Assembly: GCA_031316255.1 (NCBI GenBank)
Contig: JALDQW010000001.1
Span: forward strand, 372,001 to 436,000
Direction: 5' to 3'
DNA length: 64,000 nt
DNA from: Nitrosomonas sp.
GTDB lineage: Bacteria > Pseudomonadota > Gammaproteobacteria > Burkholderiales > Nitrosomonadaceae
Positions 9,489 to 18,052 of the stretch are shown here, piece by piece. Under the pieces are notes generated by a model, which saw only the letters and a list, made by a program, of their open reading frames with translations, was not told the DNA's origin and did not search any database. A program made the translations under genes and the position numbers. Position 1 is the first letter of the stretch; every line of letters starts with the position of its first letter.

Positions 9489-10523
9489 ATGAAACTGCAA
9501 GAAGCTTTAAACAAAATTATCGCTCATGAAGAAATTCAGCACGACGACATGTTGTCACTCATGCGTCAAATCATGCAGGGAGAAGTCTCTCCCATTCTGA
9601 TTTCCGCAATCATCACTGGGTTGCGTGTCAAAAAAGAAACCATTGGCGAAATAACCGCTGCTGCAACAGTCATGCGCGAATTTGCCACCCCGGTTAATGT
9701 GGGCGACTGTCAACATTTGGTTGACACCTGCGGCACAGGCGGCGATACGGCGCATACTTTCAACATTTCCACCGCAGCCGCTTTTGTCAGCGCAGCGGCT
9801 GGCGTTCGTGTGGCCAAACATGGCGGGCGTTCCGTTTCGAGCAAATCAGGCAGCGCGGATGTACTTGAAGCACTTGGCGTCAACTTGAATCAAACACCGG
9901 AACAAGTCGCCGACAGTATCCGTAAAATCGGCGTTGGTTTTATGTTTGCGCCCAATTATCATAGTGCCATGAAACATGCCGCCCCGGTTCGGCGCGAACT
10001 GGGCATCAAAACCATTTTCAATATTCTCGGCCCGCTGACCAACCCGGCCGGCGCAAAAAACCAGGTTCTGGGTGTGTTCGACGCCAAACTGGTCTCACAG
10101 CTCGCGCATGTCTTGCAGCAACTTGGCAGCGAACATGTCATGATAGTCAACGGCGTGGACGATGGCCTGGATGAAATCACAATCAGCGGGGAAACCCGTG
10201 TCGGGGAACTGAAACAAGGACAGGTAACCGAATATGCGGTAAAACCCGAAGATTTCGGCCTGCAATCCGCACCCATTTCGTCAATACAAGTCAGTGACAG
10301 CGATCAGGCAAAAACAATGCTGGTTTCCGTTTTGGAAAACAGAAAGGGACCGGCGCGCGATATCGTCTTATTGAATGCCGGCGCAGCCATTTACGTCTCC
10401 GGCATAGCGAATTCGCTTGAACGCGGTGTTTATTCCGCACAGCGCGCAATTGAAAGCGGAGCAGCTTTGCAAAAAATGCATGAACTGATCGCATTTTCCA
10501 ATCAAAATCCGATAACCGCTTAA
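9489..10523 (+). CDS. trpD: Anthranilate phosphoribosyltransferase
   Basis: A 344-residue enzyme that joins anthranilate to PRPP in tryptophan synthesis. The PRPP-binding motif '[19 protein letters not shown]' lies near residue 78, followed by '[24 protein letters not shown]' and '[36 protein letters not shown]', all standard for TrpD. Length is normal. It sits between trpG and trpC with short gaps on both sides, so the three are one operon. Confidence 0.96.
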   Translation: MKLQEALNKIIAHEEIQHDDMLSLMRQIMQGEVSPILISAIITGLRVKKETIGEITAAATVMREFATPVNVGDCQHLVDTCGTGGDTAHTFNISTAAAFVSAAAGVRVAKHGGRSVSSKSGSADVLEALGVNLNQTPEQVADSIRKIGVGFMFAPNYHSAMKHAAPVRRELGIKTIFNILGPLTNPAGAKNQVLGVFDAKLVSQLAHVLQQLGSEHVMIVNGVDDGLDEITISGETRVGELKQGQVTEYAVKPEDFGLQSAPISSIQVSDSDQAKTMLVSVLENRKGPARDIVLLNAGAAIYVSGIANSLERGVYSAQRAIESGAALQKMHELIAFSNQNPITA

Positions 10524-10536
10524 CCGAAGAAACAGC

Positions 10537-11397
10537 ATGTCAGATATTTTAAAAAAGATTCTTACCACCAAAGTTCAGGAAATAGCCGCCGCCAAAGCTG
10601 AAAAACCATTTACAGCACTGATGGCAGAAGCAGAATCCGCAACGCCCACCCGCGATTTCGTCGCCGCAATTCAAAACAAATTGATCGCTGAAGCGCCAGC
10701 CGTGATTGCAGAAATCAAACAGGCCAGTCCAAGTAAAGGCGTTTTGCGCGGCCCCAAAGCCAAGCATGCCCCTCATCTGAGTTTCACGCCATCCGACATT
10801 GCCAAATCTTACGAAAAACATGGTGCTGCATGCTTATCGGTACTGACCGACCGGGACTATTTTATGGGCACCCCGGAATACCTGCAGCAGGCACGCAACG
10901 CCTGTCAATTGCCCGTCATCCGCAAGGACTTCATTATGGATGAGTACCAGGTTGCCGAAGCACGCGCAATGGGCGCGGACTGTATTTTACTGATTGTTGC
11001 TTCTTTCACCATGGAAAACGATTTTGGCGCAGAAAATCTTGACCAAAATCCGCTCGAGTATATGCGCAAACTTGAAGTGCTGGCATACGAACTCGGCATG
11101 TCGGTGTTGGTGGAAGTGCACGATGCCGAAGAACTGGCGCTGGCCCTCCAGTTAAAAACACCGTTGATCGGCATCAACAATCGCAATCTGCGCACCTTTG
11201 AAACACGCCTCGACACAACCTTGCACCTCCTGGAAAAAATACCCGAAGGGCGCATCATCGTCACTGAAAGCGGCATTCACACACCTGATGATGTCGCATT
11301 AATGCGTCAAAACAATGTCAACACCTTCCTGGTCGGCGAAGCCTTTATGCGCGCCGAAGACCCGGGTGCTGAACTTGCCCGGTTGTTTGGTCACTAA
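10537..11397 (+). CDS. trpC: Indole-3-glycerol phosphate synthase
   Basis: A 286-residue (beta/alpha)8-barrel that closes the indole ring in tryptophan synthesis. Motifs are '[16 protein letters not shown]' (phosphate and catalytic Lys), '[18 protein letters not shown]', '[23 protein letters not shown]', '[13 protein letters not shown]', '[12 protein letters not shown]' and '[11 protein letters not shown]'. It is monofunctional (no PRA isomerase domain), as usual outside enterics. It is the last gene of the trp run; the IS6-family element begins 11 bases after its stop, so the downstream end of the operon has been altered by insertion. Confidence 0.96.
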   Translation: MSDILKKILTTKVQEIAAAKAEKPFTALMAEAESATPTRDFVAAIQNKLIAEAPAVIAEIKQASPSKGVLRGPKAKHAPHLSFTPSDIAKSYEKHGAACLSVLTDRDYFMGTPEYLQQARNACQLPVIRKDFIMDEYQVAEARAMGADCILLIVASFTMENDFGAENLDQNPLEYMRKLEVLAYELGMSVLVEVHDAEELALALQLKTPLIGINNRNLRTFETRLDTTLHLLEKIPEGRIIVTESGIHTPDDVALMRQNNVNTFLVGEAFMRAEDPGAELARLFGH

Positions 11398-11415
11398 CTC
11401 TTTAGTTTGGTACTG

Positions 11416-11430
11416 CCAAATTAACTTCAC
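11416..11430. repeat. 15-bp target duplication, left copy
   Basis: The sequence ccaaattaacttcac at 11416-11430 recurs at 12791-12805 immediately beyond the right end of the IS1202-type element. It belongs to the left end of the host IS6-family element and was duplicated on insertion. Confidence 0.88.
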
Positions 11431-12790
11431 TGTAGAGAACAAATAAACTGTCCGGGTATGTAGCAAATGATTTGTCCGGATTATCTTAGTCCCAGGAGGG
11501 ACAAGGATGAAACGGACAGAATGGCTACAGGAGACACGGAAGATGAGATTTGAGGAAGCCTATGGGAATTATAAAAGTGGGAGTATCACGCAAGACGAAG
11601 CAGCAAAGCTGCTTGGTGTATGTGATCGCACATTTCGGCGCTACATGAACAAATACGACGAAGGTGGTCTGGATGCGTTATTGGACAAGCGGCTGACCCA
11701 GGCATCGCACCGCTGTGCGCCAGTGGATGAAGTGATGCGTTTAACGGAACAGTATCGCAACCGTTATTCTGGCTGGAATGCCAGGCATTTTCATGCATGG
11801 TATTGCAAGGACGGTGGCACACGCAGTTATACGTGGGTTAAGAGCCGGTTACAAGAAGCTGGGTTGATCAAACGTACATCAAAGCGTGGCGCGCATCGAA
11901 AACGTCGTGAACGCTCACCACTGACCGGAATGATGATTCATCAGGATGGCAGCACCCATGAATGGGTAGCCAATCAGAAATGGGATTTAATCGTCACTAT
12001 GGACGATGCAACCAGTGAACATTACTCGATGTTTTTTGTTCAGGAAGAAGGCACTGCCAGCAGCTTCAGAGGCGTTCAGGCGGTGATAGAGAAGCAAGGA
12101 TTGTTCTGTTCCTTTTATTCAGACCGAGGCAGTCACTACTGGCATACACCAGAGGCTGGTGGCAAAGTAGACAAACATAATCTTACGCAGTTTGGACAAG
12201 CCATGAAGCGGCTCGGAATTGAAATGATCGCGGCCTACTCGCCACAGGCGCGTGGACGCAGTGAGCGCATGTTCCGCACCCATCAAGAACGTTTACCCAA
12301 GGAACTGGCGCTGGCAGGCATCGCCGACATGGAAACGGCAAACCGTTATCTGCAGGAAGTCTATATGCCTGCTTTTAACGATGAATTCAAGCAGCCTGCT
12401 GCGGTAGATGGATCAGCATTTGTACCCTGGATCGGTGGAGAAATTGAGGATTTCCTGTGCGAGCGTCATGAGCGTGTCGTGGGTCATGACAATTGCGTCA
12501 GCTTCAACAACTTGAAGCTGCAAATTCCTGCCAATCAACATCGGTGTCATTACGTGAAGGCCAAGGTGACAGTACTGCGCTATCCCGACGGCAAGTTAGC
12601 GATCTTGCATGGGCCGCGGAAAATTGCCCAGTACGATAAAGCAGGCCAGGAAATAAAACATGATGAAAAGCTGTTGCGTAAATCCGCCGCCACAGCTTCG
12701 CAATGAACATCGAGAGGAGTTCACTGCGTTTAATTGCAAAGCGGACAGTTTATTTGCTATAAAACCGGACAATTCTATTTGTTGACAACA
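11431..12790 (+). mobile_element. IS1202-type (ISNCY) insertion sequence
   Basis: About 1.36 kb, bounded by imperfect inverted repeats of roughly 50 bases: the left end 'aacaaataaactgtccggg' and the right end in reverse complement 'aacaaatagaattgtccgg', each followed by a second related block 'tagcaaat...gtccg'. The element is flanked by a 15-bp direct repeat derived from the IS6 left end, so it transposed there directly. The single gene inside is intact, so it may be active. Confidence 0.85.
11507..12706 (+). CDS. IS1202-type transposase
   Basis: The 399-residue protein has an N-terminal helix-turn-helix region ('GSITQDEAAKLLGVCDRTFRRYM') that binds the ends and an rve-type DDE catalytic core with acidic residues in 'DLIVTMDDATSEH', 'SFYSDRGSHYW' and 'QARGRSERMFRTH'. 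A beta-rich C-terminal domain follows. It fits the ISNCY/IS1202 group. The frame is unbroken and has a strong ribosome-binding site ('aggaggga') before the ATG, so it is probably functional. Confidence 0.9.
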   Translation: MKRTEWLQETRKMRFEEAYGNYKSGSITQDEAAKLLGVCDRTFRRYMNKYDEGGLDALLDKRLTQASHRCAPVDEVMRLTEQYRNRYSGWNARHFHAWYCKDGGTRSYTWVKSRLQEAGLIKRTSKRGAHRKRRERSPLTGMMIHQDGSTHEWVANQKWDLIVTMDDATSEHYSMFFVQEEGTASSFRGVQAVIEKQGLFCSFYSDRGSHYWHTPEAGGKVDKHNLTQFGQAMKRLGIEMIAAYSPQARGRSERMFRTHQERLPKELALAGIADMETANRYLQEVYMPAFNDEFKQPAAVDGSAFVPWIGGEIEDFLCERHERVVGHDNCVSFNNLKLQIPANQHRCHYVKAKVTVLRYPDGKLAILHGPRKIAQYDKAGQEIKHDEKLLRKSAATASQ

Positions 12791-12805
12791 CCAAATTAAC
12801 TTCAC
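12791..12805. repeat. 15-bp target duplication, right copy
   Basis: Second copy of ccaaattaacttcac, directly after the guest insertion sequence and before the rest of the IS6-family element. Confidence 0.88.
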
Positions 12806-12823
12806 CTGAGTGATAATTACGGG

Positions 12824-13522
12824 ATGAAGAATACAACGGCACTATACAAACGCTACAGATTTCCAGCAGAAATCATTCAATACACAGTATGGCTTTATCA
12901 TCGTTTTAATTTAAGTCATCGTGATATAGAAGATTTGTTGGCTGAAAGGGGGATAACTGTAACCCATGAATCGATTCGTTTATGGTGCAACAAATTTGGC
13001 ATGGTTTATGCCAGGAAGCTGAAGAATCGTCATCAAGGGTACGGTGATACGTTTTTCCTTGATGAAGTATTCGTAAAGATTCGAGGTAAACAAATGTATT
13101 TGTGGCGTGCGGTGGATCAAGACGGTGAAGTGGTCGATATATTGCTTCAGGCGCGTCGGGATGGAAAAGCTGCCAAGCGATTCTTCAAACGGTTTCTCAA
13201 GAAACACCAAGATGAACCGAGGAAAATCGTCACTGATAAGTTGAGAAGCTATGGCGTTGCCCACCGAGAACTTGTCCCCGACACAATTCACGATACTTCT
13301 CAATACGCCAACAATCGCGCTGAGCTTTCGCACCAGCCAACTCGGGTATGAGAACGAGGTATGCGCCAGTTCAAATCGATGGTGCAGGCGCAGCGATTCT
13401 TGGGGGTCCATGCTGCTGTGTACAATCTATTTAATCTTGGCCGTCATCTGGTATCTGCCAGTGATTATCGGGATTTAAGACAATGTGCTTTTGCGTCTTG
13501 GAAAAAAGTAACAGTAGCTTAA
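12824..13522 (+). pseudogene. IS6-family transposase with internal stop
   Basis: The frame encodes a typical IS6 transposase with DDE residues in 'FFLDEVFVKIRGK', 'KIVTDKLRSYG' and 'ANNRAELSHQPTRV'. A TGA at 13349-13351 interrupts it where the family has Arg (probably CGA to TGA). The same frame then continues 'ERGMRQFKSMVQAQRFLGVHA' to a stop at 13520-13522, giving 232 residues in all if the stop is read as Arg. The truncated product keeps all three acidic residues but lacks about 57 C-terminal residues, so it is probably inactive. Confidence 0.88.
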
Positions 13523-13592
13523 AGCCTGCAATCACAGTGTTTCGGTCGTACCGGAAAGTTAACTTGGCAATACCTTTTAAAGGAAATAAAGC

Positions 13593-13901
13593 ATGAAATC
13601 GAAAAAACCATTGACTGACAAAGAACTGGAAGAGTTTGAAAAAAATCGAGACATAGGCGCAGAATTACTGGAATCTGTCCGTCAGATGAAAGCCGGAAAA
13701 GGACGTGTTGTCATGTCTCCTGTCATATCCGCACGCAAAAAATCAGGACTTTCTCAGGCTGAATTTGCCCAGCTTCTGGGTGTATCCGTTAGAACATTAC
13801 AGGAATGGGAACAAGGCCGCCGTAAACCGAGTGGCGCAGCTAAGAAACTTATCGAAATCGCGGAGCGTCACCCCGATGTATTAAAGGAAATAGCGATGTA
13901 A
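13593..13901 (+). CDS. HigA/NadS-type antitoxin, toxin gene missing
   Basis: A 102-residue Xre-type protein: an N-terminal helical part ('EFEKNRDIGAELLESVRQMKAGKG') followed by a helix-turn-helix 'GLSQAEFAQLLGVSVRTLQEWEQGRRKPSGAA'. This layout is typical of the antitoxin in reversed higBA/nadXS loci, where the RelE-like toxin gene lies immediately upstream. Here the upstream neighbour is the right end of the IS6-family element only 18 bases before the ATG, so the toxin was probably lost with that insertion. A ribosome-binding site 'aaagga' is present. It may survive as a lone repressor. Confidence 0.8.
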   Translation: MKSKKPLTDKELEEFEKNRDIGAELLESVRQMKAGKGRVVMSPVISARKKSGLSQAEFAQLLGVSVRTLQEWEQGRRKPSGAAKKLIEIAERHPDVLKEIAM

Positions 13902-14401
13902 TTCTCGCCAATAATCTATTTATATGATCTTACGCACGGCCTGGTATTTCGACCAAAAGCACAAATAAATAGTACAGTCAGCTTTCAACCCGAAGCGGCC
14001 GACTAGATAGTGGAGGATTAATTTTTAAAACTTGAACTAGTAGGCGAATTTAAACGTGCTCCTTTTGAGTAATCCGTTAACCCTTGTAAACATTTTGATT
14101 GTGATACTGAAGATATTCAATCTGCTTATTACTAAAACTTTCTACATTTATAGGCAGATTTATTCCCCAGAGGTTCAACATTATAACCACTTCATTATTT
14201 GTAAAAATTAAATCACCATTAGCTAAAAAGAAATACAGCCTTGGTCAAATAGCTTAGCGATAAGAGGTGATAGCAATAACCCATTGTTTCCATCGAGCTG
14301 CTCTGTGTTACTGGATACTCTCCAAGGCTTGCTATAAGCAAACAATGGAGTGACTATTGAGGCACCGTCAAACGAAAGGGACAGAAACAGATTTGCGATT
14401 C
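13902..14401. other. Intergenic stretch, no gene seen
   Basis: About 500 AT-rich bases between the antitoxin and the convergent carbonic anhydrase gene. Short frames only, with no recognisable product. Near 14376 there is a phrase 'aaagggacagaaacagattt' of the kind often found near decayed mobile elements, but it is too short to assign. Confidence 0.4.
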
Positions 14402-15172
14402 CTAATGGTGAACGGTAACCAGTCCTTTATTCTGCTCGTGCTTGTTGGAGCTTTTCTTGAAGTCATACAGCCTCATCTTCTCAATTTCAAAGGGATTGGT
14501 TTCCCCGTTAACATTAATGATTACCAGGCGGCCACTGCCACGGCCATAATCATTACGGAAGTCATATACACCGCCAAAAACGGTTAAATGACCGTCTTCT
14601 ACTTCCTTTTCGTATTTTTTCAGTGCCGATGCGACCTGATGGTGAACATTTGTTTCCACGCTTACTTTAACTTCAACATGGTCATCCGCTCTATTGCCTG
14701 CAACCTTGATTGTTTCAAGCTCGCGCCAAATCGATGGCTCAAGATTCGAGGGTCTGGACATTGCTGCTTCGACCGCGCCACAAGACGAATGTCCGATAAT
14801 AAATAATACCGGGGTATGCAAATGCCGTACACCGTACTCAATCGAGCCCTCGGAAGTAGTAACCTGATTGCCGATATTACGTACCAGAAAGATATCGCCG
14901 TCAGGATGAATATCAAGTGCGTGTGTATGCAACCGAGAATCAGCGCATGTAACCATAGTTGCAATTGGTTTTTGTCCGTGAATCAAATCCTTGAAATAAT
15001 CTTTTGGCAGTCTTTCCACAAAGACTTCATTGGATTCGAGTACATGCCTCACAATCTCCCTCAACTGCTCTTTCTCGGTTTTACTAACCAAGGATGATGC
15101 ATCGGCTGATAAATTGACGCTATATAACAGCAGCAATCCTAAGCCAAAAAAAATTATTTTATGCTTCAACAT
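14402..15172 (-). CDS. Periplasmic beta-class carbonic anhydrase
   Basis: The protein (256 residues from the ATG at 15172) begins with a signal peptide 'MLKHKIIFFGLGLLLLYSVNLSADA', so the enzyme is exported. The zinc site is complete: Cys and Asp-Arg in 'VTCADSRLHTHAL', and His-x2-Cys in 'FIIGHSSCGAVEAA'. It interconverts CO2 and bicarbonate. 'VRNIGNQV' and 'SIEYGVRHLHTPVLFIIGHS' are family hallmarks. An upstream start at 15205 is possible but would place a poor hydrophilic stretch before the signal peptide. It stands alone in a mobile-element-rich stretch. Confidence 0.9.
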   Translation of the reverse strand: MLKHKIIFFGLGLLLLYSVNLSADASSLVSKTEKEQLREIVRHVLESNEVFVERLPKDYFKDLIHGQKPIATMVTCADSRLHTHALDIHPDGDIFLVRNIGNQVTTSEGSIEYGVRHLHTPVLFIIGHSSCGAVEAAMSRPSNLEPSIWRELETIKVAGNRADDHVEVKVSVETNVHHQVASALKKYEKEVEDGHLTVFGGVYDFRNDYGRGSGRLVIINVNGETNPFEIEKMRLYDFKKSSNKHEQNKGLVTVHH

Positions 15173-15484
15173 TAAAGCATTGTTCAATTTATAAAAATTA
15201 ACCATAAAAATTTCTTTAAAATAAACAGAATTAGGTTTTAAGATTACCTCTTTTAAGCACGATTATACCAAACTACAAATGTCTTATCCGTCACTGCTAA
15301 AGAATAGCATCATACGTTTCTAATTTAGCTCTTTTATAGTAAGTAAAGGTATCTTCACTTACAGGTTTTAACTTGCAACCAAACTGAATACTCATTTCAG
15401 CTAGATTCATGCCAATAAGCACAAAACCTCACTTAAGGTTTCTGATCATTTCTCATAAGTAATTTATTAAAAGAAAATAACTGA
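15173..15484. other. Upstream region of the carbonic anhydrase gene
   Basis: About 310 AT-rich bases reaching to the left end of the IS1182-type element. It must contain the promoter for the carbonic anhydrase gene but I see no gene and no clear operator. Confidence 0.4.
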
Positions 15485-16843
15485 CCGGTTTTGGCCCAGA
15501 CTGTGTGAAAACTCAAAATCCGTGTTTTTGTAGCCAATCTTGCAATCATAGTGGTGCTTAAAAATGATCTAAGCGGTTAGAACCAGCCATCATCATTATT
15601 TTGCGGCTATGCATTCTTTGAAGACATTTCGTCAGAAGTCTCTGTAAAACATTGAGCGAAGACCTTTTTATAGGCAAATACAGGCATTACGCCTGCAATG
15701 CCTTGATTAATGTTCCGATTCCCATAATATTAATCACGCGCTTCAAATTATAAGCCAGAACATGCAGACTCATCTCCGCACTGACACGTTCTAGGGTTCT
15801 CGTCTGAAAATGTGTATAGCCCATCCATAATTTTATTGTCCCAAATGGATGTTCGGCTGTATTTCTTCTTGCCGTCATTCGTTCGGGCTCTTTGTTAATT
15901 CGATCCTCGACAGTATCAAGTACAGCCTCATGCTCCCATCGACTGATGCGCCGATTTTCCCCAGTTGTACATTGTGATTTTATCGAACAATTAATACATG
16001 CCGATGACCAATATCGCCTGATCAACTTTCCTTTATCTTCGCATGAAAATCGATAGATGGCGCGTTCACCGGCAGGACACTCATACTCATCATCTTCAGG
16101 TTTATAAATAAAGTCACGCTTACCGAAAAGACCTTTGGCTTGATTGCCAGATGTTTCACATTTTGGGAGATAAATTTGAATACCGGCGTCTTCACACGCC
16201 TTTATTTCTTTACCGTTAAAGTAACCTCGATCGGCGACAACGGCCAGTTCATCAGTTGCCATTGCTTCTTTTGCCTGCATAGCCATATTCGCCAATTGCG
16301 CACGATCATTGCCGACATTGGTTACCTCATGCGCAACGATTAGATGATGTTTTGTATCTACTGCAGTCTGTACGTTGTAGCCCACTATGCCAGACCCACG
16401 CGTTATCATGGAGCGTGCATCTGGATCAGTCAGTGATATTTGTTTATCGGGTGTAGCGAGCAGCTGCTCTTCGATTTTATTGAGTCGTTGTATTTCTTTC
16501 TTGAGCTTGGTTATCTTATTTTCAAGCCGCTCAGTTTTGTCTTTTGCTATAGTGGTTTCCTGTCGATCAACACTATTCATCTGAGCCAGATACCGGTCAA
16601 TGCTCTCATCAATCTGTTCCAGTCGGCGCTTTAATTTGGCGCGAGTAAAGTTTCGGTCACAATTGTTCACGGCTTTGAACTTACTACCATCAATGGCAAC
16701 AAATGCGTCGCTAAATAAATCCAGTTTGCGGCAAACCATCACAAAATCACGGCAGACTAAACGTATCGCCTTAGATAGTGTCGTCACAAGTTAGAAATTA
16801 CTATATAATTATGCTGTAAGTGATTATTATAAATGGTAATAAT

Positions 16844-17311
16844 ATGTCAGAAGCTCATCGTAGACATGATCTGTCAGATCATGTCTGGTCGTTACTGGAA
16901 CCCCATTTGCCAGGGCGATCGTGGGGAGGTGTTGCAAAAGATAATCGTCAGTTTATCAACGCGGTATTCTGGATTTTACGTACGGGCGCACCCTGGCGGG
17001 ATTTGCCGCCGGATTACGGCGACTGGAAGAACACGCATCGACGATTTTGCCGATGGCGGGACAAAGGGGTTTGGGAAAAGTTACTGGAATTACTGGTCAA
17101 TGATCCGGACTACGAATGGTTAATGATTGATGCCAGTCATATTAAAGTACATCCGCATGCATCTGGCGCGAAAGGCGGGAACCAAGCGATGAATCGCACA
17201 AAAGGGGGCTCAACACGAAATTACACCTGGCCGTGGATGCGCATGGTATGCCGGTCCGAATGTTTATTACAGACGGTACCACAGCGGATTGTACACAAGC
17301 TGTTGAATTAA
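16844..17311 (+). CDS. IS5-family transposase, first frame (OrfA)
   Basis: The 155-residue first frame starts 'MSEAHRRHDLSDHVWSLLEPHLPG' and holds the N-terminal DUF4096-type domain and the first catalytic Asp in 'WLMIDASHIKVHPHASGAKGG'. Similarity to the family ends near 'MNRTKGGS'. There the mRNA runs AAAGGGGGC, a likely slippage site, and the proper continuation is in the -1 frame. Confidence 0.87.
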   Translation: MSEAHRRHDLSDHVWSLLEPHLPGRSWGGVAKDNRQFINAVFWILRTGAPWRDLPPDYGDWKNTHRRFCRWRDKGVWEKLLELLVNDPDYEWLMIDASHIKVHPHASGAKGGNQAMNRTKGGSTRNYTWPWMRMVCRSECLLQTVPQRIVHKLLN

Positions 17312-17601
17312 TCAGAGGCATCAATGCCGACTATTTGTTGGCTGATCGGGCTTATGATACCAATGAGATAGTTGAACACTGTGAGACTAAACAAATAGAA
17401 CCAGTAATTCCATCGAAGAAAAATCGTATTCGCCCGCGTAATCATGATAAAAACTTATACCAATATCGACATTTAGTGGAAAATGCATTCTTACATCTAA
17501 AGCGTTGGAGAGGCATTGCAACACGATATGCGAAGAATGCTGCATCGTTTCTGGCGGCTGTCCATATACGATGCATCGCTATTTGGGCTAGTATCTCGTG
17601 A
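17233..17601 (+). CDS. IS5-family transposase, second frame (OrfB)
   Basis: This frame continues the transposase: upstream of its own ATG it reads 'LNTKLHLAV', then 'DAHGMPVRMFITDGTTADCTQAVEL', with the remaining catalytic residues in 'YLLADRAYDTNEIV' and 'HLVENAFLHLKRWRGIATRYAK'. The full transposase of about 252 residues is expected from -1 frameshifting between the two frames. Confidence 0.87.
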   Translation: MDAHGMPVRMFITDGTTADCTQAVELIRGINADYLLADRAYDTNEIVEHCETKQIEPVIPSKKNRIRPRNHDKNLYQYRHLVENAFLHLKRWRGIATRYAKNAASFLAAVHIRCIAIWASIS

Positions 17602-18052
17602 CGACACTCTCTAGTATTGTTTTTACGAAAATCAGAAATGGTTTTGAAGTCAGGTGCCAAACGACCAAGTAGCCACATCAGCTCAACATTGCGTCCAGCT
17701 TCACGTTCCAGGCGACGAGTTGATTGAATTCGGTTAAGATAGCCGTAGACATAGAGCTTTAGCATGGTTGCCGGATGATAAGACGGTCGACCGGTGAATT
17801 TGGGTTCCGTTTTGAAGCCCATGCCTGACAGATCAATGCTGTCAATAAATACATCAATTACTCGAACGGCATTTTCTTCTGCAATGTAATCGTCGAGTAT
17901 TTCTGGAAACAAAGTAGCTTGAGTCCGTGCTTCGCCCTCAATGAACCTACTCATGGAATACTCCAATTAACTGGAAAGTATAATTATATAACCAATTGGG
18001 TTTTCACACAGTCTGGGCCGAAAACGGGTGGCTCCATTAGGGTGAAATTTGA

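Larger units (their letters stand above)
11409..13574 (+). mobile_element. IS6-family element, interrupted and defective
   Basis: Imperfect terminal inverted repeats are visible: left 'ggtactgccaaattaact' at 11409 and right, read in reverse complement, 'ggtattgccaagttaact' ending at 13574. Between them lie an IS6-type transposase with a nonsense mutation and, inserted 21 bases inside the left end, a complete IS1202-type element. Without the guest the IS is about 790 bases, the usual IS6 size. I see no matching 8-bp duplication in the flanks, so its original insertion site has been rearranged or has mutated. Confidence 0.85.
16774..17611 (+). mobile_element. IS5-family (IS427-type) insertion sequence
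   Basis: An 838-base element with ends 'gatagtgtcgtcacaag' on the left and, in reverse complement, 'gagagtgtcgtcacgag' on the right, flanked by a TA duplication at 16772-16773 and 17612-17613. It carries two overlapping frames, as usual for this group. The host gene can be perfectly rebuilt, so the insertion is recent. Confidence 0.9.
15687..17954 (-). pseudogene. IS1182-type transposase split by insertion
   Basis: The N-terminal part (17954 down to 17612, 'MSRFIEGEARTQATLFPEIL' to 'DFKTISDFRKNN') and the C-terminal part (16773 down to 15687) are two halves of one transposase. Removing the IS5-type guest and one TA copy restores the reading frame as 'RKNNTKAIRLVCRDF'. DDE residues sit in 'FVAIDGSKFKAVN', 'AVVADRGYFNG' and 'NTAEHPFGTIKLWMG', with a cysteine cluster 'CINCSIKSQC'. 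The start at 17954 is preceded by 'ggag'. The gene is inactive only because of the insertion. Confidence 0.88.
15485..18026 (-). mobile_element. IS1182-type element interrupted by an IS5-type element
   Basis: Terminal inverted repeats share the 20-base core GGCCCAGACTGTGTGAAAAC, at about 15492-15511 on the left and in reverse complement at about 18000-18019 on the right. One large transposase gene lies between them on the minus strand, split by an 838-base IS5-type insertion. Without the guest the element is about 1.7 kb, the normal IS1182 size. Its right end abuts a truncated phage-like replication gene, so it either inserted there or mediated a deletion. No flanking duplication was recognised. 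Confidence 0.88.
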
